Source of the DNA: Bryobacterales bacterium
GTDB taxonomy: Bacteria; Acidobacteriota; Terriglobia; Bryobacterales; Bryobacteraceae
NCBI GenBank assembly: GCA_003169195.1
Contig: PMQB01000249.1
Location: 5,927 to 41,756, forward strand
Direction: 5' to 3'
DNA: 35,830 nt
Of this stretch, positions 19,142 to 27,781 are shown in pieces. Position numbers and translations under genes: made by a program. Below the pieces are notes generated by a model. It was not told where the DNA came from and did no database searches. It saw only the letters and a program-made list of their open reading frames with translations. Numbering within the stretch: the first letter of the stretch is position 1; every line of letters begins with the position of its first letter.

Positions 19142-21345
19142 AACCCTACATCGCTCAAACCGCCAGCAATCTCCGCCTCATGGGGCGCGATCCGGCTGTG
19201 TTGTTCTTCAGCGCACTATTCCCCATGGTCTTCTTCTTCGTGTTTGCGCAGGCATTCCACGCCGGATCTAGCTCTGGCGCCATGGCGCAAGTAATCGCGA
19301 GCGTAATGATTATTGGAGTGCTCGGAAATGGTTTTTTTGGCGCCGGCATCCGAACCGTAGTGGATCGTGAAACTAACGTATTGCGCCGCTTCAAAGTGGC
19401 TCCCATCAACGCCGGACCCATTATCGTGGCATCGATGATATCGGGTTGGGTGGCATACATGCCAACGGTCTTCCTGTTTTTGCTTTTCGGCAAATTCCTT
19501 TACGGTGCACCGTTTCCGGCCCACTTGCTGTCGCTTCTCTTTTTCATAACGATCGGCTTGTTAGCTTTTCGTGCCATGGGCATGATCATTGCCGCTGTCG
19601 TGAATTCTCAACAGGAAGCAACAATTCTGATCCAGTTGCTTTACCTGCCCATGCTGTTTTTAAGCGGCGCGACGTTTTCGCAGGAAATGATGCCCAATTG
19701 GCTGCAACAGATCGCCGCCTTTCTTCCCGCCACTTATCTCTACCAAGGAATGAAATCAATTCTGCTGGGAGGAGAGGACGCAACCTCTAAAGCAAACCTT
19801 ATTTCCGCTCTCTGTCTAATCACTGCGATGGCAGTTGCCCTGTTTGTAGGAATCAAACTCTTCCGCTGGGAAAAAGAAGAGAAGATCTCCGGCAAGGCCA
19901 AGCTCTGGGTTCTGGTTGTGCTGGCGCCGTTCTTCATCATCGGCGTATATCAGGCAAAGACCAAGCAAAGCATCGATAGAGAAAAGCAAATGGACCGAGC
20001 GGCATCACAAATGCGCACCGTCCTTTTCAACAATGTCAATATTTTTGTTGGCAACGGCGAAACCATTCAAGGCGGGTCGGTGCTAATCAAAGATGGCAAA
20101 ATCTCGCAAGTCTTTCGCAAAGCACCGCAAGACACCAAAGCACTCAACGCAGATGTAGTTGAAGAAGCCGGTAAGACGTTGATGCCCGGCTTGATTGACA
20201 TGCACGTCCACGTAGGCGCGCCCGGCGGCGTTTTCTCCAATCCTCAAAGATACGCGGACACAAGCCTCGAGACCCGGCGCCTGGCAGGCTATCTGTATAG
20301 CGGAGTCACCGCAGTTCGCAGCACCGGCGACCTACTCGAAGGTGCAATTGCCCTCCGCCAAACAATGGCTTCCGGAAAATACGAAGGCGCAGAATTCTTT
20401 ACCTGCGGCCCTCTCTTCACTGCCGCTGGAGGGCATCCAGAAGAACTTCTCGAAAACTTCCCCGAATTCATGCGCAAAATGGCGAAGGAACAGTTCCTGC
20501 GCCAACCCAAAACCGCAGACGAAGCCCGCGCTCAAGTTGCGGCGCTCAAGCAAGCCGGCGTTGATTGCGTCAAAGCCGTGCTGGAAGCGGGCAACCCAAC
20601 GTGGGGGAAGTTTAATCATCTCGATCCAATCATCTACCAGGCAATCATCTCTGAAGCCGCCAAACAGGGCCTACCCACTGCGACTCACACCGGCAATGCA
20701 GCCGACGTGAAGCTCGCTGTTGACGCCGGCAGCAATAGCATTGAACATGGCTCTACGGTTGATCTCATTCCTGACGAAACCTTCGCCGCCATGAAGGCAC
20801 ACGATCTCGTATACGACCCAACGCTGAGCGTGTTCGAAGCCTTCTCAGCCATGGGCCAGGGAAACGTCCAACTCCTGAACCGGCCATTGCTCCAACAGGT
20901 TGGTCCCCCAGACCTACTAAGCAACACGAAGACAGTTTTCTCCAAACCGCCAAAGAATACTGGCCCCGTTCGACTGAACGCCTTGCTTGAAACAGCGAAT
21001 CAAAACCTGCTGCATGCTTATCAAAGCGGCGTCACGCTCATCACCGGTTCCGACGCCGGCAACATGCTGGTGATTCACGGCCCCACCGTGCAGCATGAAC
21101 TTGAACTCTGGGTGAACGCCAAAATTCCCGCGGCGGTAGCTCTGCAGGCCGCCACGTATAACGCAGCCAAAACGTTGCACCAAGACAATCGCATCGGTCT
21201 CATCAAAAAAGGCATGGACGCCACCTTCATCGTCTTAGACGGAGACCCATTGCAAGACATCTCCGCCACGGAACACATTAACGCTGTCTATCTACGCGGC
21301 GAACACATTGACCGGGGTGACTTATTCGACCAGTTCAAGCCGTAA
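19138..21345 (+). CDS. ABC-2 type permease fused to metal-dependent amidohydrolase (imidazolonepropionase-like)
   Basis: One uninterrupted 735-aa ORF. Residues ~1-250 resemble an ABC-2 permease (MKPYIAQTASNLRLMGRDPAVLFFSALFPMVFFFVFAQAF...RRFKVAPI...LSGATFSQEMMPNWLQQIAAFLPATYL); an extra TM AKLWVLVVLAPFFIIGVY; then amidohydrolase VLFNNVNIFVGNGETIQGGSVLIKDGKI...LMPGLIDMHVHVG...VKAVLEAG...THTGN...SIEHGS...ITGSDAGNM. ATG overlaps the stop of the preceding ABC ATPase. Confidence 0.9.
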   Translation: MKPYIAQTASNLRLMGRDPAVLFFSALFPMVFFFVFAQAFHAGSSSGAMAQVIASVMIIGVLGNGFFGAGIRTVVDRETNVLRRFKVAPINAGPIIVASMISGWVAYMPTVFLFLLFGKFLYGAPFPAHLLSLLFFITIGLLAFRAMGMIIAAVVNSQQEATILIQLLYLPMLFLSGATFSQEMMPNWLQQIAAFLPATYLYQGMKSILLGGEDATSKANLISALCLITAMAVALFVGIKLFRWEKEEKISGKAKLWVLVVLAPFFIIGVYQAKTKQSIDREKQMDRAASQMRTVLFNNVNIFVGNGETIQGGSVLIKDGKISQVFRKAPQDTKALNADVVEEAGKTLMPGLIDMHVHVGAPGGVFSNPQRYADTSLETRRLAGYLYSGVTAVRSTGDLLEGAIALRQTMASGKYEGAEFFTCGPLFTAAGGHPEELLENFPEFMRKMAKEQFLRQPKTADEARAQVAALKQAGVDCVKAVLEAGNPTWGKFNHLDPIIYQAIISEAAKQGLPTATHTGNAADVKLAVDAGSNSIEHGSTVDLIPDETFAAMKAHDLVYDPTLSVFEAFSAMGQGNVQLLNRPLLQQVGPPDLLSNTKTVFSKPPKNTGPVRLNALLETANQNLLHAYQSGVTLITGSDAGNMLVIHGPTVQHELELWVNAKIPAAVALQAATYNAAKTLHQDNRIGLIKKGMDATFIVLDGDPLQDISATEHINAVYLRGEHIDRGDLFDQFKP

Positions 21346-22103
21346 AAAGGGCTCCAAACCAGCCCGAGCGCAAACTTAAGACACTCGACCGCATCCTATC
21401 GAAAGCCGGCCTCGGCTCTCGCACCGAAGCGCGTAGTTGGATTGGCAGCGGCCGCGTCAAGGTAAATGGCAAGCTAATTCAATCGCCCGATCATTGGGTA
21501 GATGTCGATCGCGATTGGGTCACTCTCGATGGCAAGCCTCTCGTCAAGCAGGAACTCCGTTACATTCTGCTGAACAAACCGAAGGGCTATCTCACAACCT
21601 ACAAAGATCCCGAAAATCGGCCAACCGTGTACGATCTCATTCCTGGCCTCGGTCAATTTGTCGGCACCGTAGGTAGGCTTGATCTGGAAACCTCCGGCCT
21701 GTTGCTCCTGACAAATGACAACGCCCTAGCCGAGGGGATGACCAATCCCGCATACAAGCTCGAAAAGACTTACTTGGTGAAGGCATCCACGCTCTTGACC
21801 GATGAACAACTCTCCCAACTTGCAAAGGGAGTCGAGTTAAGCGATGGCATAACTGCGCCAGCCATCGTCAAGCGCGAGCGCGACTCCGAAAAATATACGT
21901 TCCTAGAAATCACCATTCGCGAAGGCCGCAACCGGCAAGTCCGTCGCATGCTCGAAGCTGTCGGCAGTAAAGTACTAAAACTCGTGCGCGTGCGCATTGG
22001 ACCACTCACTCTCGATGGCTTGCAAATGGGAAAGTGGCGCGAGCTTGAACCCGCTGAAGTGGTCAAGCTCCGCAAACTCACACGGGCTAAAGAAAGGTCT
22101 TGA
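21324..22103 (+). CDS. RsuA/RluB-family rRNA pseudouridine synthase (start uncertain)
   Basis: In-frame translation from upstream of the listed GTG (21627) gives an S4 domain (KTLDRILSKAGLGSRTEARSWIGSGRVKVNGKLI) followed by YILLNKPKGYLTTYKDPENRPTVYDL...VGRLDLETSGLLLLTND...REGRNRQVRRMLEAVG. Frame opens after TGA at 21318-21320; no ATG/GTG/TTG before the S4 domain. ATT at 21324 is given as a provisional start. Confidence 0.85.
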   Translation: MRPVQAVKRAPNQPERKLKTLDRILSKAGLGSRTEARSWIGSGRVKVNGKLIQSPDHWVDVDRDWVTLDGKPLVKQELRYILLNKPKGYLTTYKDPENRPTVYDLIPGLGQFVGTVGRLDLETSGLLLLTNDNALAEGMTNPAYKLEKTYLVKASTLLTDEQLSQLAKGVELSDGITAPAIVKRERDSEKYTFLEITIREGRNRQVRRMLEAVGSKVLKLVRVRIGPLTLDGLQMGKWRELEPAEVVKLRKLTRAKERS

Positions 22104-23190
22104 ACTCAATCACGTCGCCATCTTGCACGACGTATTCCTTTCCCTCGGTGCGCAACTTGGCCTGTTCTCGTGCGCGCGCAAACGACCCACAAGCCACCAA
22201 GTCCGTATAAGACACACATTCCGCCGAAATAAAGCTCTTTTCGAAATCGGAGTGAATCACTCCAGCAGCCACTGGCGCCTTGTCCCCAGTGTGAATTGTC
22301 CACGCACGCGTTTCCTTCTCACCGGTCGTTAGATACGTGCGCAAACCAAGCAGATGATACGCCTCGCGAATTAAATTGCTCGCACCCGTATCCTTCACTC
22401 CCAACCCAACCAAGTACTCTTGGCGCTCTTCCTCCGAAAGCGTTACTAACTCCGACTCAATCTCGGCCGAGACAACCACCGCGCTCGTGTCATGGTGCTC
22501 CCTCACATAGGCGCGCACTTGTTTCACATACTTGTTGTTATCCGCGTCAGCCAAATCGCCCTCGGCCACATTGCAAGCAAACAAAGTCGGCTTACTCGTC
22601 AGCAGGAAAAACGTCTTCGCCAGCGACTTCTCTTCCGGCGTCAGATCCATCGTCACCACGGTCTTGCCTGTGTTTAGATGCGCTTCCAGCTTTTCACAAA
22701 GTTCCACTTCCGCCAGCGCCTTCTTATCGCCTCCCTTTGAAGCTTTCTGCTGCTTCGCTTTGCGCTTTTCCACCGCTTCCAAATCAGAAAGGACCAACTC
22801 GGTGTTGATGATCTCGATGTCCCGCACCGGGTCAACCGTATCCATCACGTGCTCAATGTTCGAATCTTCAAAACAGCGCACCACCTGGATCAGCGCGTCC
22901 ACTTCGCGAATATGGCCCAGAAACTGATTACCCAGCCCTTCGCCTTTGCTCGCGCCTTTCACCAGCCCCGCGATATCGACAAACTCAAACACCGCCGGTA
23001 TCAGCTTCACTGATCCACTCAGCTTGGAAAGCACTTCCAGCCGTTCGTCCGGCACCGTAACTACTCCGGTATTTGGCTCAATTGTGCAAAATCGATAATT
23101 CGCGGCCATCGCTTTGCGGGTTTGTGTCACCGCATTAAACAGGGTGCTTTTCCCAACATTGGGCAGACCCACAATTCCAGCTCTTAACAT
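22087..23190 (-). CDS. ychF: Redox-regulated ATPase/GTPase YchF
   Basis: MLRAGIVGLPNVGKSTLFNAVT, CTIEPNTGVV, FVDIAGLVKGASKGEGLGNQFL, C-terminal TGS-like DLVACGSFARAREQAKLRTEGKEYVVQDGDVIEFK. Confidence 0.96.
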   Translation of the reverse strand: MLRAGIVGLPNVGKSTLFNAVTQTRKAMAANYRFCTIEPNTGVVTVPDERLEVLSKLSGSVKLIPAVFEFVDIAGLVKGASKGEGLGNQFLGHIREVDALIQVVRCFEDSNIEHVMDTVDPVRDIEIINTELVLSDLEAVEKRKAKQQKASKGGDKKALAEVELCEKLEAHLNTGKTVVTMDLTPEEKSLAKTFFLLTSKPTLFACNVAEGDLADADNNKYVKQVRAYVREHHDTSAVVVSAEIESELVTLSEEERQEYLVGLGVKDTGASNLIREAYHLLGLRTYLTTGEKETRAWTIHTGDKAPVAAGVIHSDFEKSFISAECVSYTDLVACGSFARAREQAKLRTEGKEYVVQDGDVIEFKTFL

Positions 23191-23247
23191 TCCCCTCCAT
23201 TTTCGCGTATCGGAGTTTCAAACAATTCAGATTGCGAATGTCATGAT

Positions 23248-23886
23248 GTGGATGTGGAGTTTGCCGCGGAGTTAAACCGTGTTCTTCCTGATGACATTCC
23301 GAACCGTGATCGCCTGATTGAAAAGGCGGCGGCGCACTTGACTCTCATTCTGGCGGCCAACGAACACTTCAATCTCACGCGCATTATCAATGCGCCGGAA
23401 GCCGCCATCAAACACGTCTTTGATTCAGTTGCACCGTGGCGCTATTTTGTAGGCGTCCGCCGCGTTCTCGACGCCGGAACGGGCGCGGGCTTCCCTGGTG
23501 TTCCCCTATCGCTCGTTTTGCCCGATGTCCGCTTCACCCTTGCCGAATCTACGCAAAAGAAGGCGCGCTTCGTCGACAGTGCGGTCGAATCTCTAGAACT
23601 ACATAACGTGGAAGTGTTGGGCGATCGCGCCGAACAAATCGCACTCGCCCAGCGCCCAGAAATCATCACCGCCCGTGCCGTCGCGCCACTCGACAGATTG
23701 TTAGATCTCTTCGCCCAGCCCATGAAACAAGGTGCAAAGCTGATTCTCTATAAAGGGCCCGAGGTGGAAACAGAGCTCGCCGCCGTCAAGAAATACCGAA
23801 TCAAAGCGCAACAACTCGATCGCTACGAACTTCCCGACGGCATGGGTACGCGCGTTCTTCTTTCCATTGAGGCCAACGCCCGCTGA
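23248..23886 (+). CDS. rsmG: 16S rRNA (guanine527-N7)-methyltransferase RsmG
   Basis: NLTRIINAPEAAIKHVFDS, VLDAGTGAGFPGVPLSLVLPDVRFTLAESTQKKARFV, ITARAVAPLDRLL; GTG start. Confidence 0.93.
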   Translation: MDVEFAAELNRVLPDDIPNRDRLIEKAAAHLTLILAANEHFNLTRIINAPEAAIKHVFDSVAPWRYFVGVRRVLDAGTGAGFPGVPLSLVLPDVRFTLAESTQKKARFVDSAVESLELHNVEVLGDRAEQIALAQRPEIITARAVAPLDRLLDLFAQPMKQGAKLILYKGPEVETELAAVKKYRIKAQQLDRYELPDGMGTRVLLSIEANAR

Positions 23887-24582
23887 CTAATTCTTCGTTA
23901 CACTCAACCCACTCACTACCAAATCGGTATTGTGCGCCGCGCGAATCCCATAAATCCCATCCGTCGATTTCAGCTTGCCCGCCATCACTAACGCCGACTT
24001 GTTGTAACTGGCCACCACAGTGCCGTTGATCGAGCAATCCACCTTGTCACCTTTTACCGACATCGCGATCTCCTGCGTCACCGGTTCGCCCGGACCGGCC
24101 GCCTTATGAACCGCAGCATTCTCTTCGCTGCGCCTACCATTCATCTGGAATGGCGCCGGACCAAATCCGCGCACAATGAAACTGCCATTCCCGTACGCAG
24201 CGCAATAGAGAAAGCTTTGATCCCCGGTTCCCATATCATTGCCCGCAATCACAATCCCATAAGGATGCGGATGACTGTTCAAGTTCATATATTTCGGTTC
24301 GGTAAAAGTCGCCTTGACTATGTAATCGCCTTTCACCTGGTTCGCCGGATTCCAGTAAGTCACGGCCGGCCCAGTGACCATGTGGAGATCGTTGCCTTCC
24401 TTCGTCAGCTTCGCGTCGTTCAATGTCTTGCCCGACTTCTCTTCATTGGCATCAATCTTTCCCGTCCAACCAGGCACTGATACTCCTCCGCCCTCAACTT
24501 TGCGGGAAGTCTCATCCTGCGCCCGCACAAACGCCGCAGCGACAATCATCCCCGCCACAATACAAAAAACACGCATAATCAT
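23887..24582 (-). CDS. Secreted hypothetical protein, concanavalin-like/DUF1080-type fold likely
   Basis: 231 aa; signal peptide MIMRVFCIVAGMIVAAAFVRA; pattern of short beta segments (GDYIVKATFTEP..YGIVIAGND...DKVDCSINGTVVASYN...DGIYGIRAAHNTDLVVSGLSV). Confidence 0.65.
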   Translation of the reverse strand: MIMRVFCIVAGMIVAAAFVRAQDETSRKVEGGGVSVPGWTGKIDANEEKSGKTLNDAKLTKEGNDLHMVTGPAVTYWNPANQVKGDYIVKATFTEPKYMNLNSHPHPYGIVIAGNDMGTGDQSFLYCAAYGNGSFIVRGFGPAPFQMNGRRSEENAAVHKAAGPGEPVTQEIAMSVKGDKVDCSINGTVVASYNKSALVMAGKLKSTDGIYGIRAAHNTDLVVSGLSVTKN

Positions 24583-24681
24583 TTCTCCTGAGTAAATAAT
24601 TCGTCAGCTCGAATTATATGCAAACTTATCCAACACTATTCAGCCCAGAGCGAATCAAACTTCTTGGAGAGCCATTCACGA

Positions 24682-25587
24682 ATGAACGCAGTCCTATTAA
24701 ATGCCTACGGCGATGTTGATCAACTGATGTGCACCGAAGTTTCGACTCCCAAACCATCCGCAGGAGAGGTGCTGGTAAAAGTATCCGGTACCAGCCTCAA
24801 CCCCGTCGATTGGAAAATCCGCGCCGGGCATCTGAAGGAAGTCCTGCCGCTGCAACTTCCCGTCATTCTGGGTCGTGATGTCGCTGGCACCATAGTCGCC
24901 ATCGCTCCAGATGTTACTCGTTTCAAAGTAGGCGATAAAGTTCTCGGATTGGTTAACCACAGCTATGCCGAATTTCTCACGGCCAAAGCGGAGGATCTCG
25001 CGCTCATTCCAGAAGGTCTCGACATGGACCAAGCCGCTGTGATTCCACTGGTCGCCTTGACAGGCGCGCAGTTAATCGAAAAAGGCGTTCAACCCAAGGC
25101 CGGAGATCGAGTCTTGGTAACCGGCGCTCTGGGGGCGGTGGGCCGTACCGCCATCTATATTGCCAAACTACACGGTGCACTCGTGATCGCGGGCGTGCGC
25201 AAGAACCAGAAGGCCGAGGCACAAGTTCTTGAAGCGGATCAAATCATTGCTCTTGATGACGATCGCGAAATAGCAGGCCTTGCAGAGGTAGACGCCCTCG
25301 CCGATACCGTGGGCGGCCCCACCATCGATAAGCTTCTGCCCAAGCTCAAGAAAGATGGTGTACTAGGCACAGTTTTGGGCAAACCTTCGGCCGCAGGACA
25401 ATTTGCAATCCGCGTATCCGAGGTCTGGGCCCAGCCGGATGCCAAACGCCTTGCCGAATTAGCAGACGACGTTCTCGCCGGTGATCTGGTCATCCCCATT
25501 GGCAAGCGTTTTAAGCTCGGCGAAATTCGCGAAGCGCAAACTTCAGCCGAAAAAGGCGGCACCGGCAAAGTACTCATCACGCCTTAA
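24682..25587 (+). CDS. NADP-dependent zinc-independent alcohol dehydrogenase/quinone oxidoreductase family protein
   Basis: MNAVLLNAYGDVDQL..., GTSLNPVDWKIRAG, PVILGRDVAGTI, VLVTGALGAVGRTAIYIAKLHGA. The track starts at 24664, but MNAVLL at 24682 fits the family better. Confidence 0.9.
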   Translation: MNAVLLNAYGDVDQLMCTEVSTPKPSAGEVLVKVSGTSLNPVDWKIRAGHLKEVLPLQLPVILGRDVAGTIVAIAPDVTRFKVGDKVLGLVNHSYAEFLTAKAEDLALIPEGLDMDQAAVIPLVALTGAQLIEKGVQPKAGDRVLVTGALGAVGRTAIYIAKLHGALVIAGVRKNQKAEAQVLEADQIIALDDDREIAGLAEVDALADTVGGPTIDKLLPKLKKDGVLGTVLGKPSAAGQFAIRVSEVWAQPDAKRLAELADDVLAGDLVIPIGKRFKLGEIREAQTSAEKGGTGKVLITP

Positions 25588-25603
25588 CGCCTGGAATCTG
25601 AGC

Positions 25604-26167
25604 GTGAAGTTTATGGACGCGGGCGCCTCGATTTCGAACGATCACACCGGGGAAACTTTAACCATGCTTATTAGCAACGAGGCGAGACAACTCTATCGCG
25701 TGTTGCTACCTCCAGGAAGGCCCAGTCCGCCACTTCACTATCACGTCAAATTCACAGAAACTTTCAAGGTAATTGAAGGGTCGCTTGATCTCTATCTCGG
25801 TCGCGAGCGAAAGCTTTTAGCGCTCAATGCCGGCGACAGCTTCACCGTGCCCATTGGCCGCCCTCACACGTTCGCGAATTACCGCGCTACAGCATCTCTC
25901 ATCTCCGTCGAATCAAATCCAGCAGGCACCGTGGCGGAGGCATTTCAACTTGCGTATGCAGTGGCAAACGAAGGAGGAGCCTCGAAGGACGGGTTGCCGA
26001 AGAACATTCTTCTTCGCCTCCTGTTCATCCGAATTAGTCAGGGTTTCATTCCTGGCATTCCGCTCGTTTTTCAACAGGCGGTGCTTTCTGCGGCGTTTTT
26101 CTTATCTGAAATCAGTGGGCTGAAACGCTATCTCGTCAGGCATAACATTCACTTAGAGTTCAAGTAG
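25604..26167 (+). CDS. Cupin domain-containing protein
   Basis: PPGRPSPPLHYHVKFTETFKVIEGSLDLYLGRERKLLALNAGDSFTVPIGRPHTFAN cupin motifs. Track start at 25481 lies inside the upstream gene; GTG at 25604 or ATG at 25613 is more likely. Confidence 0.82.
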   Translation: MKFMDAGASISNDHTGETLTMLISNEARQLYRVLLPPGRPSPPLHYHVKFTETFKVIEGSLDLYLGRERKLLALNAGDSFTVPIGRPHTFANYRATASLISVESNPAGTVAEAFQLAYAVANEGGASKDGLPKNILLRLLFIRISQGFIPGIPLVFQQAVLSAAFFLSEISGLKRYLVRHNIHLEFK

Positions 26168-26215
26168 GTACAACTGAGAATTGCGGGGATTGCTCTCGCT
26201 CCCCAAGATCAGGTA

Positions 26216-27766
26216 ATGAGTGACGAAACACTGATTGTCGGCGCAGGACCAACGGGATTAACTCTGGCCATTGAACTCCTCCGCTTCGGCGTCCCCGTTC
26301 GGCTGATCGACAAATCCGATCACGCAGCGAAGTGGTCGCAAGCGCTGGTGGTGCAAGCCCGCACGCTCGAGCAATTTGCTCGCTACCGGATTGCCGACAA
26401 AGCCGCCGCGAAAGGACACAAAATCGATCAAGTGAATTTCTGGAGCGACCGCAACCTAGTCGCATCTCTGCGCTTTGAAAAAATCCCGGGCCGCTATCCC
26501 TACGTCCTCCTCCTCCCTCAAAACGAGACGGAACAACTATTGATTGAGCATCTTCAATCAATGGGTGGAAAAATCGAACGTAATACGGAGTTGATCGCCT
26601 TTCAGCATTCGTTCGATGGAACCGGTGTCACGGCAGAGATCCGCCGTCCAGACGGAAAGGTTGAGCAAAATCGCTTTCGATGGCTTGCGGGCTGCGACGG
26701 TGCTCACAGCAAAGTCCGTAGCGGGCTAGGCGTCTCATTCGAAGGTGACACCGTGGGGTTGCATTTCTCACTCGGAGACCTGAAACTCCTGGGCGAAGAC
26801 GTTCCGGGAGATCAACTTGAGATCCATCTCCACAAGGGTGGCGACGTCTTGTTTATAGCCAAATTGCTTGGCAATATTCATCGAGTTATTGTCGCGTTGC
26901 ATGACCAGCAAAACGCTGATGCCCAACATGTGCCTGAATTGGCGGACTTCAACGGTGCATTTGAAAGCTACGGATTAAACATCCGAGCGCAATCCGCAAT
27001 TTGGCGCGCTCCCTTTCGTGTAAATCAGCGCAAAGCAGGGCAATACCGGGTAAAGAGCGTGTTTCTAGCTGGCGATGCGTCACATATTCATTCTCCAGTT
27101 GGAGGACAAGGAATGAATACCGGCATTCAAGACGCAGCAAACTTGGCTTGGAAGCTAGCGGCTGTCGCTAAAGGAGCCTCGGAGACCTTACTCGATTCCT
27201 ACAATGAAGAGCGCGGCAAAGTTGGCGACGCGCTCCTACGAGGTACGTCCCTTGGTCTTCGGGCCGCAACCTTAGCTAGTCCAGTACTTGAAAAGTTACG
27301 AGATTTTGTTTTGCACGGCGCCATTCAACTCGAAGCCGTCCAGGAATTGATCGCAAAAGGCATTTCTGAGACTTCCATCGATTACCGGGGATCGTCAATC
27401 GTTGTTGACAATAGCCACGAAGGCAAGATCCACGCAGGAGATCGAATGCCGGACGCGGATCAACATTCGTCAGGCAAAACACTACTATCAGCTTTAGGAT
27501 CAGGACAGCATCTACTTGTCGCGCTCGATGTACCGCCGCAAGATGTACCTCGCGAGCTGAATGGCGCAATTATATCGGAGATCAATTCTCAGGGTTCCGG
27601 GTGGGATCCCCCGATTGAATCTTTACTTGGGAAAGGTCCGCAGCTCTTTCTAGTTCGTCCTGATGGCTACGTCGGCCTCCACGGAAAAACTGGTGGTGAG
27701 GCGCTTCTCAAATATGCCCAAACCGTTGGGTTAGATAGCCTTGCGTCGAAATACACCCACCCCTAG
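26216..27766 (+). CDS. FAD-dependent aromatic-ring monooxygenase (FAD_binding_3)
   Basis: ETLIVGAGPTGLTLAIELLRFGVPVRLIDKSD; WLAGCDGAHSKVRSGLGVSFEG; VFLAGDASHIHSPVGGQGMNTGIQDAANLAWKL. Confidence 0.94.
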   Translation: MSDETLIVGAGPTGLTLAIELLRFGVPVRLIDKSDHAAKWSQALVVQARTLEQFARYRIADKAAAKGHKIDQVNFWSDRNLVASLRFEKIPGRYPYVLLLPQNETEQLLIEHLQSMGGKIERNTELIAFQHSFDGTGVTAEIRRPDGKVEQNRFRWLAGCDGAHSKVRSGLGVSFEGDTVGLHFSLGDLKLLGEDVPGDQLEIHLHKGGDVLFIAKLLGNIHRVIVALHDQQNADAQHVPELADFNGAFESYGLNIRAQSAIWRAPFRVNQRKAGQYRVKSVFLAGDASHIHSPVGGQGMNTGIQDAANLAWKLAAVAKGASETLLDSYNEERGKVGDALLRGTSLGLRAATLASPVLEKLRDFVLHGAIQLEAVQELIAKGISETSIDYRGSSIVVDNSHEGKIHAGDRMPDADQHSSGKTLLSALGSGQHLLVALDVPPQDVPRELNGAIISEINSQGSGWDPPIESLLGKGPQLFLVRPDGYVGLHGKTGGEALLKYAQTVGLDSLASKYTHP

Positions 27767-27781
27767 GATAATCTGTTTGGC

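Noticed and set aside
21343-21351. TAAAAAGGG at the end of the amidohydrolase gene considered as a programmed -1 frameshift site
   Set aside because: No canonical X XXY YYZ heptamer in the amidohydrolase frame before the stop and no clear downstream stem-loop; kept only as one alternative explanation for the missing pseudouridine synthase start.
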